Part shown: positions 12,237-21,637 of the stretch, piece after piece
Numbering within the stretch: position 1 is the stretch's first letter
Layout: each line of letters starts with the position of its first letter
Assembly (NCBI RefSeq): GCF_040183065.1
Contig: NC_091120.1
Location: forward strand, 13,967,208-14,031,207
DNA: 64,000 bases
Source: Periplaneta americana
Lineage: Eukaryota; Arthropoda; Insecta; Blattodea; Blattidae
Direction: 5' to 3'
The notes under the pieces: model-generated
Database searches by the model: none
Told to the model about the DNA's origin: nothing
What the model saw: the letters and a program-made list of their open reading frames with translations, nothing else
Program-made: the position numbers and the translations under genes

Positions 12237-12693
12237 ACAAAGTCTTCATACACCAAAATATTTTAACTAAATAGACATATGCTGAGTTTAATTACATAGT
12301 AAAAAAACAATTATTTTTTCTTATATACCTAATAACATAACTAACAGATTTATGTACACCTGATTAATCAAGACCAATTCTGTTAAGACAAAATAATTGT
12401 TTTCTCTAAAAACAAACTAAAAACAGTAAACAAAAGTGTTCATACAGTCACAAATTAATGTCCAATTCTTCATCAAATTAACAGAAATTAATACTACTTG
12501 GTGGGATTTCCTTTTGCTTCCACAACTCTTGTGAAATGTCTTGATATTGATTCCACAAAATTATTTCTAGTCTTGGAAGGCGGAATTTTATTCCATTCCT
12601 TTAAGAGGGCATCCTTCAGATTCTGTTTGTTCTTCAGTTGCCCTTCTCTGAATTTGATGTCGAGTTAGCTCCACAGATGCTCTATGGGATATA
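12237..12693 (-). mobile_element. Tc1-like element, 3' half (transposase C-terminus)
   Basis: Read on the minus strand, 12690 to about 12497 gives PIEHLWS, one stop, then an LDIKFREG...LLKEWNKIP segment and a final FTRVVEAKGNPTKY. This is the standard C-terminal pattern of Tc1 transposases ('NPIEHLW ... GG.TKY'). The terminal repeat begins CAGTGAGTGAACAAAGT at 12237 after TA. The coding sequence is cut exactly where the DD41D element begins at 12694. The N-terminal half reappears at about 14440-14822. Confidence 0.75.
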
Positions 12694-14119
12694 CAGGGTG
12701 TTTCAAAAATATGGGGCATAATTTCAGGTATGTATTTCCCACATGTAGACAGTCAAAATAGTTTATTACAACATGTGTCCGGAAATGCTTCATTTCCGAG
12801 TTATGGCCTTCACAACATTGAAATTCACCAGAACGTTTTTCTTTCCGCAGGTCGTTGTCATTACAGAAGATGTTCAAAATGTCCACCTCCTGCTTGAATA
12901 CAGACCTCACATCGATGTCTCATTGACCTGCGAACACGATCCCAAACTCCATGAGTATTGAGTATGTCCTCAGAACATGCCACAATTCGATTCCGAAGGG
13001 ATTCCAAATCAGGCACTGGAGACGAATAAACCAATGATTTTAAATGGCCCCACAAGTAGAAATCGAGAGGGTTCAGATCAGGTGAGCATGGAGGCCAAGC
13101 AATTGGGCCACTTCTACCTATCCATCGATCAGGAAACCTTCGATCCAAGTACCGGCGAGCCGTACGACTGAAGTGTGCAGGAGCGCCATCATGCAAGAAG
13201 TGAATGTGTTGACGATTGATCAGTGGAGTCTCTTCTAAAACATGAGATATGGTGTTTTCCAGGAAGTTTGTGTACGCCTGCCCCGTAAGTCTGTTTACAA
13301 GTACATGGGGTCCAACTAATCGATCACCAATGATACCGGCCCACATGTTGAGGGAGAACCGCACCTGGTGATGAGATGGAACAGTTGCACGTGGGTTTTC
13401 ATACGCCCATACATGCTGATTGTGGAAAATTGTTATGCCATCTCGTGTGAACTGTGCTTCATCTGTAAATAATACTAAGGCAGGAAAGTTCGGATTTACA
13501 CCACACTGCTGCAAGAACCACTGACAGAACCTAACTCGTGCAGGGTTATCTGCTGGTGACAGGGCCTGTACACGTTGCAAATGATAAGGATACAATTGAT
13601 ACTCTTTCAACAGTCTCCAGACAGTCGTATGAGGAACATTGACTTGCAACGCTACCCTTCGTGTGCTGATAGAAGGAGTCATGTTCACAGCCTCCAGAAT
13701 CTCCTCCTGTACTTCTGGAGTTGTAGATCTTGGTCGTCCCCTTCCCAAACCAGGAGAGTTAAATTTTCCATACTCGCACAGACGGTAATGGAGATGTACA
13801 AATGTCTTCCGATCTGGACATTGTCGCTGTGGGTACCTCTCCTGGTACAAACGACTAGCCAGCGCAGCATTGCCGTCTGCCTTACCGTACATGAAATGTA
13901 TCTCTGCCAGCTCTTGATTTGAATAAATGTCGCACAGTCTAACGCCTACACAACACTGAATGTAACCTTCGCCTCAGAATGAACTGTCAGAGTGCCCTCT
14001 TAATGTCTCCTTTGACGGCAACGACCTGCGGAAAGAAAAACATTCCGGTGAATTTCAATGTTGTGAAGGCCATAACTCGGAAATAAAGCATTTCCGGACA
14101 CATGTTGTAATGAACTAGG
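12694..14119 (-). mobile_element. DD41D mariner-superfamily transposon, one end truncated
   Basis: Left end CAGGGTGTTTCAAAAATATG follows a TA. Long inverted repeats flank the gene: about 12754-12855 matches 14018-14119 in reverse complement, sharing TTCCGAGTTATGGCCTTCAC and a CTTTCCGCAGGTCGTTG block. The right end stops at 14119, about 60 bases short of the expected terminus, where a 5'-truncated SINE begins. It is inserted in the Tc1 element. Confidence 0.82.
12861..13892 (-). CDS. DD41D-type (Rosa-like) transposase, uninterrupted
   Basis: A 343-residue frame without stops. It has an N-terminal helix-turn-helix region (about residues 1-60), a GRGRPRSTTPEVQEEI linker of AT-hook-like character, and a second helix-turn-helix (SISTRRVALQVNVPHTTVWR, about 93-112). 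The RNase H-fold domain follows with LFTDEAQFTRDG (first Asp), FLHDGAPAH (second Asp) and WPPCSPDLNPLDFYLWG (third Asp). I count 41 residues between the second and third catalytic Asp, which fits DD41D families such as Rosa rather than DD34D mariner or DD34E Tc1. It lies antisense to transferrin, in an intron. Length and motifs are complete, so the protein may be functional, although one end of the element is truncated. Exact family placement needs a tree. Confidence 0.9.
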   Translation of the reverse strand: MYGKADGNAALASRLYQERYPQRQCPDRKTFVHLHYRLCEYGKFNSPGLGRGRPRSTTPEVQEEILEAVNMTPSISTRRVALQVNVPHTTVWRLLKEYQLYPYHLQRVQALSPADNPARVRFCQWFLQQCGVNPNFPALVLFTDEAQFTRDGITIFHNQHVWAYENPRATVPSHHQVRFSLNMWAGIIGDRLVGPHVLVNRLTGQAYTNFLENTISHVLEETPLINRQHIHFLHDGAPAHFSRTARRYLDRRFPDRWIGRSGPIAWPPCSPDLNPLDFYLWGHLKSLVYSSPVPDLESLRNRIVACSEDILNTHGVWDRVRRSMRHRCEVCIQAGGGHFEHLL

Positions 14120-14435
14120 CTACGAACTGGAAGGTCCGGGGTTCGATCTCGAGTGGTGACGGGATTTTTCTCGTTGCCAAACTTTCAGAATGGCCCCAAG
14201 GTTCACTCTCAGCCTCCTATAAAATTGAGTATCGGATCTTTCCCGGGGGTAAAAGGCGGTCAGACCACACCAACTCATTCTAGTGCCGAGGTCATGGAAA
14301 GCATGGGGCTCTACCTCCATGCCCCCCAAGTGCCTTCATGGCATGTGACGGGGATACCTTTTATGGGTTTCAGATTCTTTGTGTTTTTTCTCTCCATATC
14401 AGTGTCGTCCCATCTGACGAAAATGCAATAAACTC
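14120..14435 (+). mobile_element. tRNA-derived SINE (family S1), 5'-truncated
   Basis: Begins inside the tRNA-like head (GGCTACGAACTGGAAGGTCC, then B box GGGGTTCGATCTC). The body is shared with the full copy at 14828, including TTGCCAAACTTTCAGAA, GGTAAAAGGCGGTCAGA and GTCATGGAAAGCATGGGGCT. It joins directly to the truncated DD41D end. Confidence 0.82.
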
Positions 14436-14822
14436 GATAAATATGATTCTATCCCAAAACTTGTTTGTTATGTTTACATGCATTTTAACAAACAAGATTC
14501 TCTTTTTTCCATTTCTTTCATTGACATAACATTTTCTAGGTGCTACTCTACCGTGAAAATTGTTATTTCTTAGTCAGTTTCTTACTGTTGAGGGATTGAC
14601 GTTTAAGTGAATTTCATGATTTAACTGACTAGCTATTTTCGGAACAGTGATATGTGATTCACTTCATTTACTTACTTTTGTTGGATGGCTCGAGCTCCTT
14701 CGATTTTTGAAAGATTTTGACTTACCAACTCTGTCAATTATAATCTGAATGGCCTTCCTACACTTTTTGATATTTCGGAGAGAGACTTACATTGATTAAG
14801 CAAATTAATTATAATTCTTCTC
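14436..14822 (-). pseudogene. Tc1-like transposase N-terminal half
   Basis: Read on the minus strand, the region yields the Tc1 DNA-binding pattern with scattered stops and frameshifts. There is an NRRSSSHPTKVS segment (a GRP-like hook), then HITVPKIASQLN and PSTVRN (the second helix-turn-helix), then FHGRVA and KKRILFVKMHVNITNKFWDR. This is the counterpart of the C-terminal half at 12237-12693. The segment between them carrying the catalytic residues is missing. Confidence 0.65.
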
Positions 14823-14827
14823 TCCTC

Positions 14828-15125
14828 TGGGCGGCTGGGTAGCTCAGTTGGTAGAGCAGCTGGCTACAGACTGGAAGGTCCGGGGTTCGATCCCAGGTGG
14901 TGACAGGATTTTTTTCTCGTTGCCAAACTTTCAGAACAGCCCCAAGGTTCACTCAGCCTCCTATAAAATTGAGTACCGGGTCTTTCCCAGGGGTAAAAGG
15001 CGGTCAGAGCATGGTGCCAATCACACCACCTCATTCTAGTGCCAAGGTCATGGAAAGCATGGGGCTCTATCTCCATGCCACCCAAGTGCCTTCATGGCGT
15101 GTTACGGGGACACCTTTACCTTTTC
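14828..15125 (+). mobile_element. tRNA-derived SINE (family S1), full length
   Basis: The head has A box GGTAGCTCAGTTGGTAGAGC and B box GGGGTTCGATCCC with tRNA-like spacing. A roughly 220-base body follows, matching the copy at 14120. Short reading frames across it are incidental. Confidence 0.85.
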
Positions 15126-15271
15126 TTCTCTCCTCTTCAGTTGTTTCACGTCGTTTACACTTCATATTGCTGTATTACTTCAACACAGTACACAAATGCA
15201 GTCCGCACTAGTACTCTGGTGTATCTGAATGTACCATGAACTGAACAGACACTGAGGTTCATCTATTTCTC

Positions 15272-15512
15272 TCTTCTTTTTTTTTAGTAGGTTATTTTCC
15301 AACGCTGTATCAACATCTCAGGTTATTGAACATCTGAATGAGATGAAGGTGATAATGCCGGTGAAATGAGCCCAGGGTCCAACACCAATAGTTACCCAGC
15401 ATTTTCTCATATTGGGTTGAGGGAAAACCTCGTAAAAAACTTAATCAGATAATTTTCCCCGACCAGGATTCGAACCCAGGCCATCTGCCACCTGATTTGT
15501 AGTCATTAATGA
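15272..15512 (-). mobile_element. tRNA-derived SINE (family S2)
   Basis: Shares its body with the copy at 60273: ACGCTGTATCAACATCT, GAAGGTGATAATGCCGG, GAGGGAAAACC and the B box (plus strand GGATTCGAACCC). The tRNA head is at the right, so it is a minus-strand copy. Confidence 0.8.
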
Positions 15513-15844
15513 TTAAAAACAAGAGTTCTTTTAGTAGTTTTTGAACAAGGGCTGTGTTTTATCCTACATTAAACAAAACGACCATTGTGATGTCTGGTAC
15601 AAAACAGGTGATGGTCCCAGAAAATCATGACTTAGGCAATCATACTGTAACATCACTATTTCATAATCTCACTGAAGCTGAATAGGCTCCATAATTTACG
15701 TACTGTTATTTAAAAAGACAATTAAAATTAATTATACTTGGAATTGACTACATAATTTCTTACTTACTAATTACAAAATTTTTTTAGTAATTAGGACAAC
15801 GATTCACAGTTAGGTAATGAAGTCTGTGTTGTTTGTTACAAAAG

Positions 15845-15978
15845 CTACATATGAATACGAAGTACTGCCTATTGTGAGAAAGAGTGCCAACATCACAAGG
15901 ATATCACAGCTGAAAGGCAAGAACTTCTGTCATTCAGGCTATGGGTATGAACCTGATTGGACCACAGTTATATCTCAG
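15845..15978 (+). CDS. Transferrin N-lobe exon
   Basis: Encodes TYEYEVLPIVRK...QLKGKNFCHSGYGYEPDWTT. The YEYEVLPIV segment aligns with the human segment holding Tyr95, and Glu falls at the ligand position. In the anion-binding loop, CHSGYGYE replaces CHTGLGRS, so the carbonate-binding Arg is a Tyr. Acceptor AAAAG before 15845 (chosen for phase), donor GTGAGC at 15979. Confidence 0.9.
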
Positions 15979-17101
15979 GTGAGCTAATAGCAAGGTATAG
16001 TAGGCTAGCCATGGAACTAAAAATGACATCATCCTTACGCACTTGTCACAAACATTGTTACAAATCATACGACTTTAGGAACTTCATTCTTTACAATTTA
16101 ATTACGCAGCCTAATGTACAGTCTTAAAGAATTTACAAGAGTGGCGTGATTTGTAACAATTGTTGTGTTAAATGCGTAAGAAAATATAATTTTATACTTA
16201 AAAATCGGAAAAAAAAAAAATCTGTACGAAGCAACTATGGAATTCACAACACATTTTTAGCTTCAGAATACTAGCTAATTAAAGAAATGATACTCCTGAG
16301 TAGTTCATTCTTTATCTGTAATATTCTTTTACCCTTAAAACTAAAGAATAATGGTATTTTACAAACAGCTTCAAATTAGTGTAACTCTGAAAATATTGAG
16401 ATTAGGACAAATGTTTATATGGCATTTTTTGCTCAGAATGTCTTCCGAAATAAGCTCCGTAAGGGACGGTAAATCCTCGTGAATCACTCTGTATATTTTC
16501 TGTTGAAATCAAACAATATTAAAAAACACATAACAAAAAATACTTTGGATTTTAACATAATATATTTTAATGATTTATCTTCTGTCTCTGTAATTATTAC
16601 TTGAACATCTGCAATCATTTTCTTATATTCTAAAAGTGATTTTAGTTCGCGCATGATAGAAATAAGAGATGATTTGGCTAGCCTATGTCTGCTTGTTAAA
16701 AGTGAGCCATTGACTCTATGGGCCAAGCAAATAAAGCAATTGATAATACAAAGAAATATACAAGTATTTTTGTAAAACGTTATTGCATAGCATTCAGAAC
16801 AAAAAAAAAAAAAAAAAAAAGAAGGAAAAAGTAATTTAACCATAATGAAATTGAGTTAACCCATATTGGTACACAAGCTACACTTGAGTGTCATGCCTAA
16901 ATCTCTGGCTAGCATATTAACATTTGCTGTATTCTGCTTTATGACTACGGTGATATTTAAAGTCCCTCCTCTGTCATATTATTTATAAAGGATGTGATTA
17001 AACACAAATAGGATTAAGAATTCTAATACTGCGATTAAGAACAGAATCATATTCCATTTTGAATCTTGCGTACACTACTTTTAACACTAGAATATAATTA
17101 A

Positions 17102-17686
17102 TTGATTAACTTAACAAACCAAAAACACGCAAAACACAAGAAATACATCACACTAACATATGAAAACAAAAGCACACATAAGATCGCATCTTCATTCAGA
17201 AAGCAGAAATACAACATAACATACAGAACAGAAGACACACTACAAAGACATCTCAACACACAAAAAACACAAACAAATAAATACGACAACACAGGTGTAT
17301 ACAAACTCACATGTAATAGTTGCGCTAAGTTCTACATAGGACAGACAGGCACATCATTCCAAACACGCTACAAAGAACACATTAAAACAATAACCAGAGG
17401 AGACAATACATTTACATATGCCGATCACATAACCAATGCTAACCATACATACAATAACATAAATGCGGACATGGAAATCCTACACATACAACCCAAGAAC
17501 CAAAAACTCAACATACTAGATCAATACGAAATATACAAACACACTAAAACATTCCCCGATCAAATTCTCAACACACAGATCAATTTTAGTACACACACAC
17601 TATTTGACTCCATCCTTCAACACCTTTCAACACTCAAACACACCCACATAACAGGCAGAGAAGTTCGAGATGACGCCGAGATCTAG
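17102..17686 (+). pseudogene. Penelope-like GIY-YIG endonuclease domain, 5'-truncated
   Basis: A 194-residue open frame. The GIY-YIG core reads NTGVYKLTCNSCAKFYIGQT, followed by SFQTRYKEH with the conserved Arg, then ADHITNANHTYNN and LDQYEIYKHTK segments. In Penelope-like elements this nuclease is fused C-terminal to a reverse transcriptase; here the transcriptase is absent. The apparent start codon is probably not a real translation start. The His-rich and Asn-rich composition is typical of these elements. Confidence 0.85.
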
Positions 17687-17688
17687 TA

Positions 17689-17731
17689 GGCTCTGATGAT
17701 GGTGCGTGAAGCACTGAAACAGCTGTAAGCC
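17689..17731 (+). ncRNA. Hammerhead-ribozyme-like motif in Penelope-like 3' region
   Basis: Order of parts: GGCT (stem I, 5' strand), CTGATGA (core 1), one extra T, GGTGC-loop-GCACT (stem II), GAAA (core 2), C-AGCT-G (very short stem III), TA (cleavage position), AGCC (stem I, 3' strand). Stem I pairs perfectly. Penelope-like elements are known to carry minimal type I hammerheads. The extra T and weak stem II leave activity uncertain. Confidence 0.5.
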
Positions 17732-17901
17732 GCACAAATCTTACATAATTAACACGAGTAAGTCCGCCAGTTAATCAATTAATTAGAATCATATTCGGAA
17801 ATAATAAACTGAATGATGTTGTATTAATTCTTCCCGTTTGTTCGGAATTTAAGCATAGCTTTAATAAAGATAAGTGAACTAATAATTAGCTTATGTTTCA
17901 G

Positions 17902-18046
17902 TACTTCGAAGCCCAGGTAGTAACGCCAGTATGTGATCCAGACCTGAGTACTGTGGAGAACCTTCTGAAGTCATCATCTCAGTATTTTAAAGCTGCCTGC
18001 AAAGCAGGACCTTGGGTTCCAGATAATAAATTGGATACAAAGCTAA
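17902..18046 (+). CDS. Transferrin N-lobe exon
   Basis: Encodes YFEAQVVTPVCDPDLSTVEN and LLKSSSQYFKAACKAGPWVP, matching the transferrin region where a cysteine-bearing 'FF..sC.pGa' segment occurs. Acceptor TTTCAG, donor GTACGT at 18047. Confidence 0.93.
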
Positions 18047-18299
18047 GTACGTACATCATGAAGGACCAGTATCTTAAACCAACAATATGCAATTAAATTT
18101 CGGTACGGTATGTTAAATACTTTAATACAAAAATGTGGCTTCCAAAATGTAAAATAACAGAATTTTTTGCCAAGTTATCGCTGGAAAATTAATGTTAGTG
18201 CTTGTACAGAATGCACTCACTGTAGGAGATTAATTTTTAAATGATTTTTTTAATAAATCTAGCATTTTCACAGACAAAATCAATAAAAAGTTTATTCTA

Positions 18300-18690
18300 C
18301 AAATCTGGCTTTCAGGTAGTAGCTCCCTGTAAAGCAGGTTTTGAATAATTTCAAGGAAAAATTGTTCTGGAGCCGGATATCGATCCTGGGACCTTGAAAT
18401 TATTCAAAACCTGCTTTACAGGGAGCTACTACCTGAAAGCCAGATTTGTATAATACATTCGTTACTGGAGGTACGTTAACTGAAAGCCACAATTTAAGTC
18501 ACACAGAGTATTGTGTTGAGTTCTGGCATCTTGTCAGCTCATTTGAGTTGTGTGGATACAAAGGAAAAATTGTGACGGTGTCGTGTATGGTTCCTGGGGT
18601 AGCTCAGTCGGAAGAGCGTTCGCGCGCTAAGTGAAGGGTCCCGGGATCGATACCCAGCTCCGGAACAATTTTTCCTTGAAATTATTCAAA
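18300..18690 (+). mobile_element. SINE family S3 with a head-to-head inverted tail
   Basis: The tRNA-like head at about 18593-18663 has A box GGTAGCTCAGTCGGAAGAGC and B box GGGATCGATACCC. Upstream, 18300-18356 and 18393-18449 are near-perfect inverted copies of the family tail (TTTACAGGGAGCTACTACCT, GAAATTATTCAAAACCTGCT), so the tail can fold into a long hairpin. Related copies are at 19837-20415 and 61203-61527. Confidence 0.75.
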
Positions 18691-19836
18691 AAGTTTATTC
18701 GTATTGATTCTTTGCATGAAAAGAAATGACCGAATTCTGTGATAACAAATACAGGTAAATCTCACACAGGATAAAGGAGATTTATAAAAGGTGCCTTAGT
18801 GAACGAATTCAGATGTAGATGCATAAAGATAGCGTGTGATATGTTTTCCTAGATCACTTCTGTTCCTCAGTGTTCATGAGGTCCGCACAGGACGAAATTC
18901 TTAGGCTCAGCCCAGTCCGAACTGAACCAGACCCGAACCTGACCCGAAACCCGAGATTAGCTTATAATTACCAACCCAAGCCCGACCAGAAATCCGAAGA
19001 CCAGTAGATAAAGCAGAGGTCAGAGATATCACTCCAGCAGGAGCATGAGAAAGAGTAATCTCCCAGTCTGCCAGGTAAAATAAATAAACAGTGCTCTGTG
19101 TCTATGACAAAGCAGAGACGAGACAAATGATGTTGCGAAATAATATGAAGTCGAACTAAACAATAACTTACGATACCGATAGTCTATTGTTCTGGATGGG
19201 TACCAGGTGAACATTAATCATGCGTGCAATAAAATCTTCGTATTATTTTTTAATCAATATATAATTCGCGGCAAAAAAAAGATTTCGTTTCTTTAAGACC
19301 CAAACCTGGCCTGAACCTGACAAGCATAAGTGAATTTCAAGCCTAGACCTGCAGGCTTGACCTGAGCCTGTGCAGACTTCTAACTCTGAACACACTCTAG
19401 TTAAAAATTTTCTGTTAAACAAAATTATTTACATCCTTAGTGCACTTCCTGTCTACATATTAACAGTGGCGTAATATGAAATTTTGAGCAGAGAAAGCTA
19501 CCGGTAAATCAAGTTGTCTTTCATATATGAGAAAACGTATTGATAAAATATAGTCTTAAAATAAATAGTAGTCGATGTAAAGTCAGCAGTCCGAAGATTG
19601 GTTGGAACCTCATAAGTAATACCAATAAGGCATCACCTCAAATGGTAGTAAAATATGATTTCATGGTTTACACATATCTCTAAGAAATAGACACATACGT
19701 ATAATTTAACTCCCTGTCATATTTAGACAAATCACAATATTAACGGTCAATAGATACAGTGTTAGTATAATTACGTCAATCAATGTTAAAATATTTATCA
19801 GAAGATTATTTTTGACTACATAAATACCTGAAATCT

Positions 19837-20415
19837 TGATTTGCATAATACACGTCACTGTTCGTTAACAGAAAACCACAATTTAAGTCACACGGAGTTA
19901 GTGTGCACTCGAAGTTGGTTGCTTGACGGTTGTCAGCCCACTTTGAGGTCTGTGGATATAGAGGGAAAAATTGGATCGGTGTCGGTTAGAGTTCCCGGGT
20001 AGCTCAGTGGTAGAGCATTGGTACGTTAAACCGAAGGTCCCGGGTTCGATACCCGGCTCCAGAACAATTTTTCCCTCGAAATTATTCAAATCAACTTTAC
20101 AGGGAGTTATACCTGAAATCTTGATTTGCATAATACACGTCACTGTTCGTTAACAGAAAAAAACCACAATTTAAGTCACACGGAGTTAGTGTGCACTCGA
20201 AGTTGGTTGCTTGACGGTTGTCAGCCCACTTTTTCTGCGGATATAGAGGGAAAAATTGGATCGGTGTCGGTTAGAGTTCCCGGGTAGCTCAGTGGTAGAG
20301 CGTTGGTACGTTAAACCGAAGGTCCCGGGTTCGATACCCGGCTACGGAACAATTTTTCCCTCGAAATTATTCAAATCAACTTTACAGGGAGTTATACCTG
20401 AAATCTTGATTTGCA
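19837..20415 (+). mobile_element. SINE family S3, tandem dimer (285-bp period)
   Basis: Two head-to-tail units: the phrase TTGATTTGCATA recurs at 19836, 20121 and 20406, exactly 285 bases apart. Each unit has a tRNA-like block (about 19989-20066 and 20275-20350) with A box GGTAGCTCAGTGGTAGAGC, an anticodon arm whose 7-base loop contains GTT (Asn-like), and B box GGGTTCGATACCC. Acceptor-stem pairing is imperfect, so these are not called as functional tRNA genes. Confidence 0.8.
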
Positions 20416-20930
20416 TACATAAATTAGTGTCAGTATTTCACTCATTATTTATTATATCAGCCACACTGCACACTAACACTTCAGCTGAACACAACTCACG
20501 AAAGGAATAACTCGAAAGCTAAATTATTTCCAATGCCAAAGCTAGCTTCTTGCGAGCCTTGTGACTAGGGTAGTTTAGTTAGAAAGGGATGGAAAATCTG
20601 CGAGGTGGGTTACACAGAAAAAATCGTGAAAGAAACGCGTCTGCTTGTAGCCCAGTGGAGTGGATTGGAAGCTGGTGTGTGCAGGCTTCATGTTTACTGC
20701 TGCATCACAAATCATCCTGAGCTGCCGCATCACAACATTTAACGCGTACATATAAATTGTTGTACAGTATTAAAATTAATAAATAATTTTGTTCATAACT
20801 GTAGGTTTATTATGTAGTTATTAACTGGGGAAGCTGAGCTTTTTAGCTTACATTGACGCTACGCCATTGCATATTAATATGTCTGTTTCCCCACATGTAT
20901 GTTAAAAAATATCTTTTTTATTTTTTTCAG

Positions 20931-21222
20931 AACAAACATACTCAAATCTGTGTAAGTTGTGTGGCAACCCGTCAGACTGCTCAGTTAACGACAAGTACTG
21001 GGGATCAAGTGGACCATTGTATTGTCTGACAGATGGCGGTGGTGATGTTGCATGGGCAAAATTTGCGACTATTGAATACCACTTTGGAATCAATGGTGGG
21101 AATCCAGTGGCCCCACCAGATGAGTACAACTTTCTGTGTGCAGATAACAGGTTGACTCCTCTAGATAAGCCAGAGGACTGTGCTTGGTTGGCTCGTCCTT
21201 GGGCAACTGTGCTCTCAAGAAG
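20931..21222 (+). CDS. Transferrin N-lobe exon (largest)
   Basis: Encodes YSNLCKLCG, the CLTDGGGDVAWAKFATIEYH core and a CADNRLTPLDKPEDCAWLAR segment. At the human Tyr188 motif 'YFGYSGAF' the sequence is KYWGSSGPL, so Tyr becomes Ser. At the human His249 motif 'PSHTVV' it is RPWATVL. Acceptor TTTTTCAG before 20931. Donor GTACCT at 21223 was chosen over a GT at 21267 because only it keeps the reading frame into the next exon. Confidence 0.93.
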
Positions 21223-21637
21223 GTACCTGTACCGCATATTACAACAGAATGCGTATAATAATGAGGGTAGGCTACTGTGTTATTGTGTGTCTTGAGATTT
21301 CTTTCGAGCCTTCCTTATAGAAAGCATCGAAGTTCTTGTCTTTCTGCAGGGTTTTCGCGAGATCCTTACAGTAAGATTATCAGATGTCCCCAAATTTTGC
21401 TTATATGAATGACTCCAGCTTAAACATCTTAGTTCCGAAATTGCTTCTATATGCACATGCATCATGTAACATCATTATTATCCGAAGTGGACTTCATGAG
21501 TGCAGCCACTTTTTTTTTTTTTTTACAGCTGTACATGTGTGACTTCCTCATAGGGAACTAACTACTGATGTTTTTTGGAAAGTTACTTATTTCCATTAAT
21601 TTAACAAGTTCCCTTGCTCTTTCATATTTTCATTGCA

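Larger units (their letters stand above)
17055..17784 (+). mobile_element. Penelope-like element copy 1 (GIY-YIG end)
   Basis: Flanked by a 12-bp target-site duplication AGAATCATATTC (17043-17054 and 17785-17796). It encodes the C-terminal GIY-YIG endonuclease region and ends with a conserved 3' region. The first 55 bases match the start of the copy at 35446. It is an intronic, truncated insertion in sense orientation. Confidence 0.85.

Noticed and set aside
13575-13922. Plus-strand open frames over 12773-13922
   Set aside because: Antisense shadows of the intact DD41D transposase; no domain pattern of their own.
19989-20350. tRNA-Asn genes
   Set aside because: The anticodon and boxes are present, but acceptor-stem pairing fails, base 33 is C, and the blocks lie inside a repeated SINE unit.
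21223-21266. Extension of the transferrin exon to a second GT at 21267
   Set aside because: It would shift phase by one and run into a stop within ten codons of the next exon; the GT at 21223 keeps the frame.
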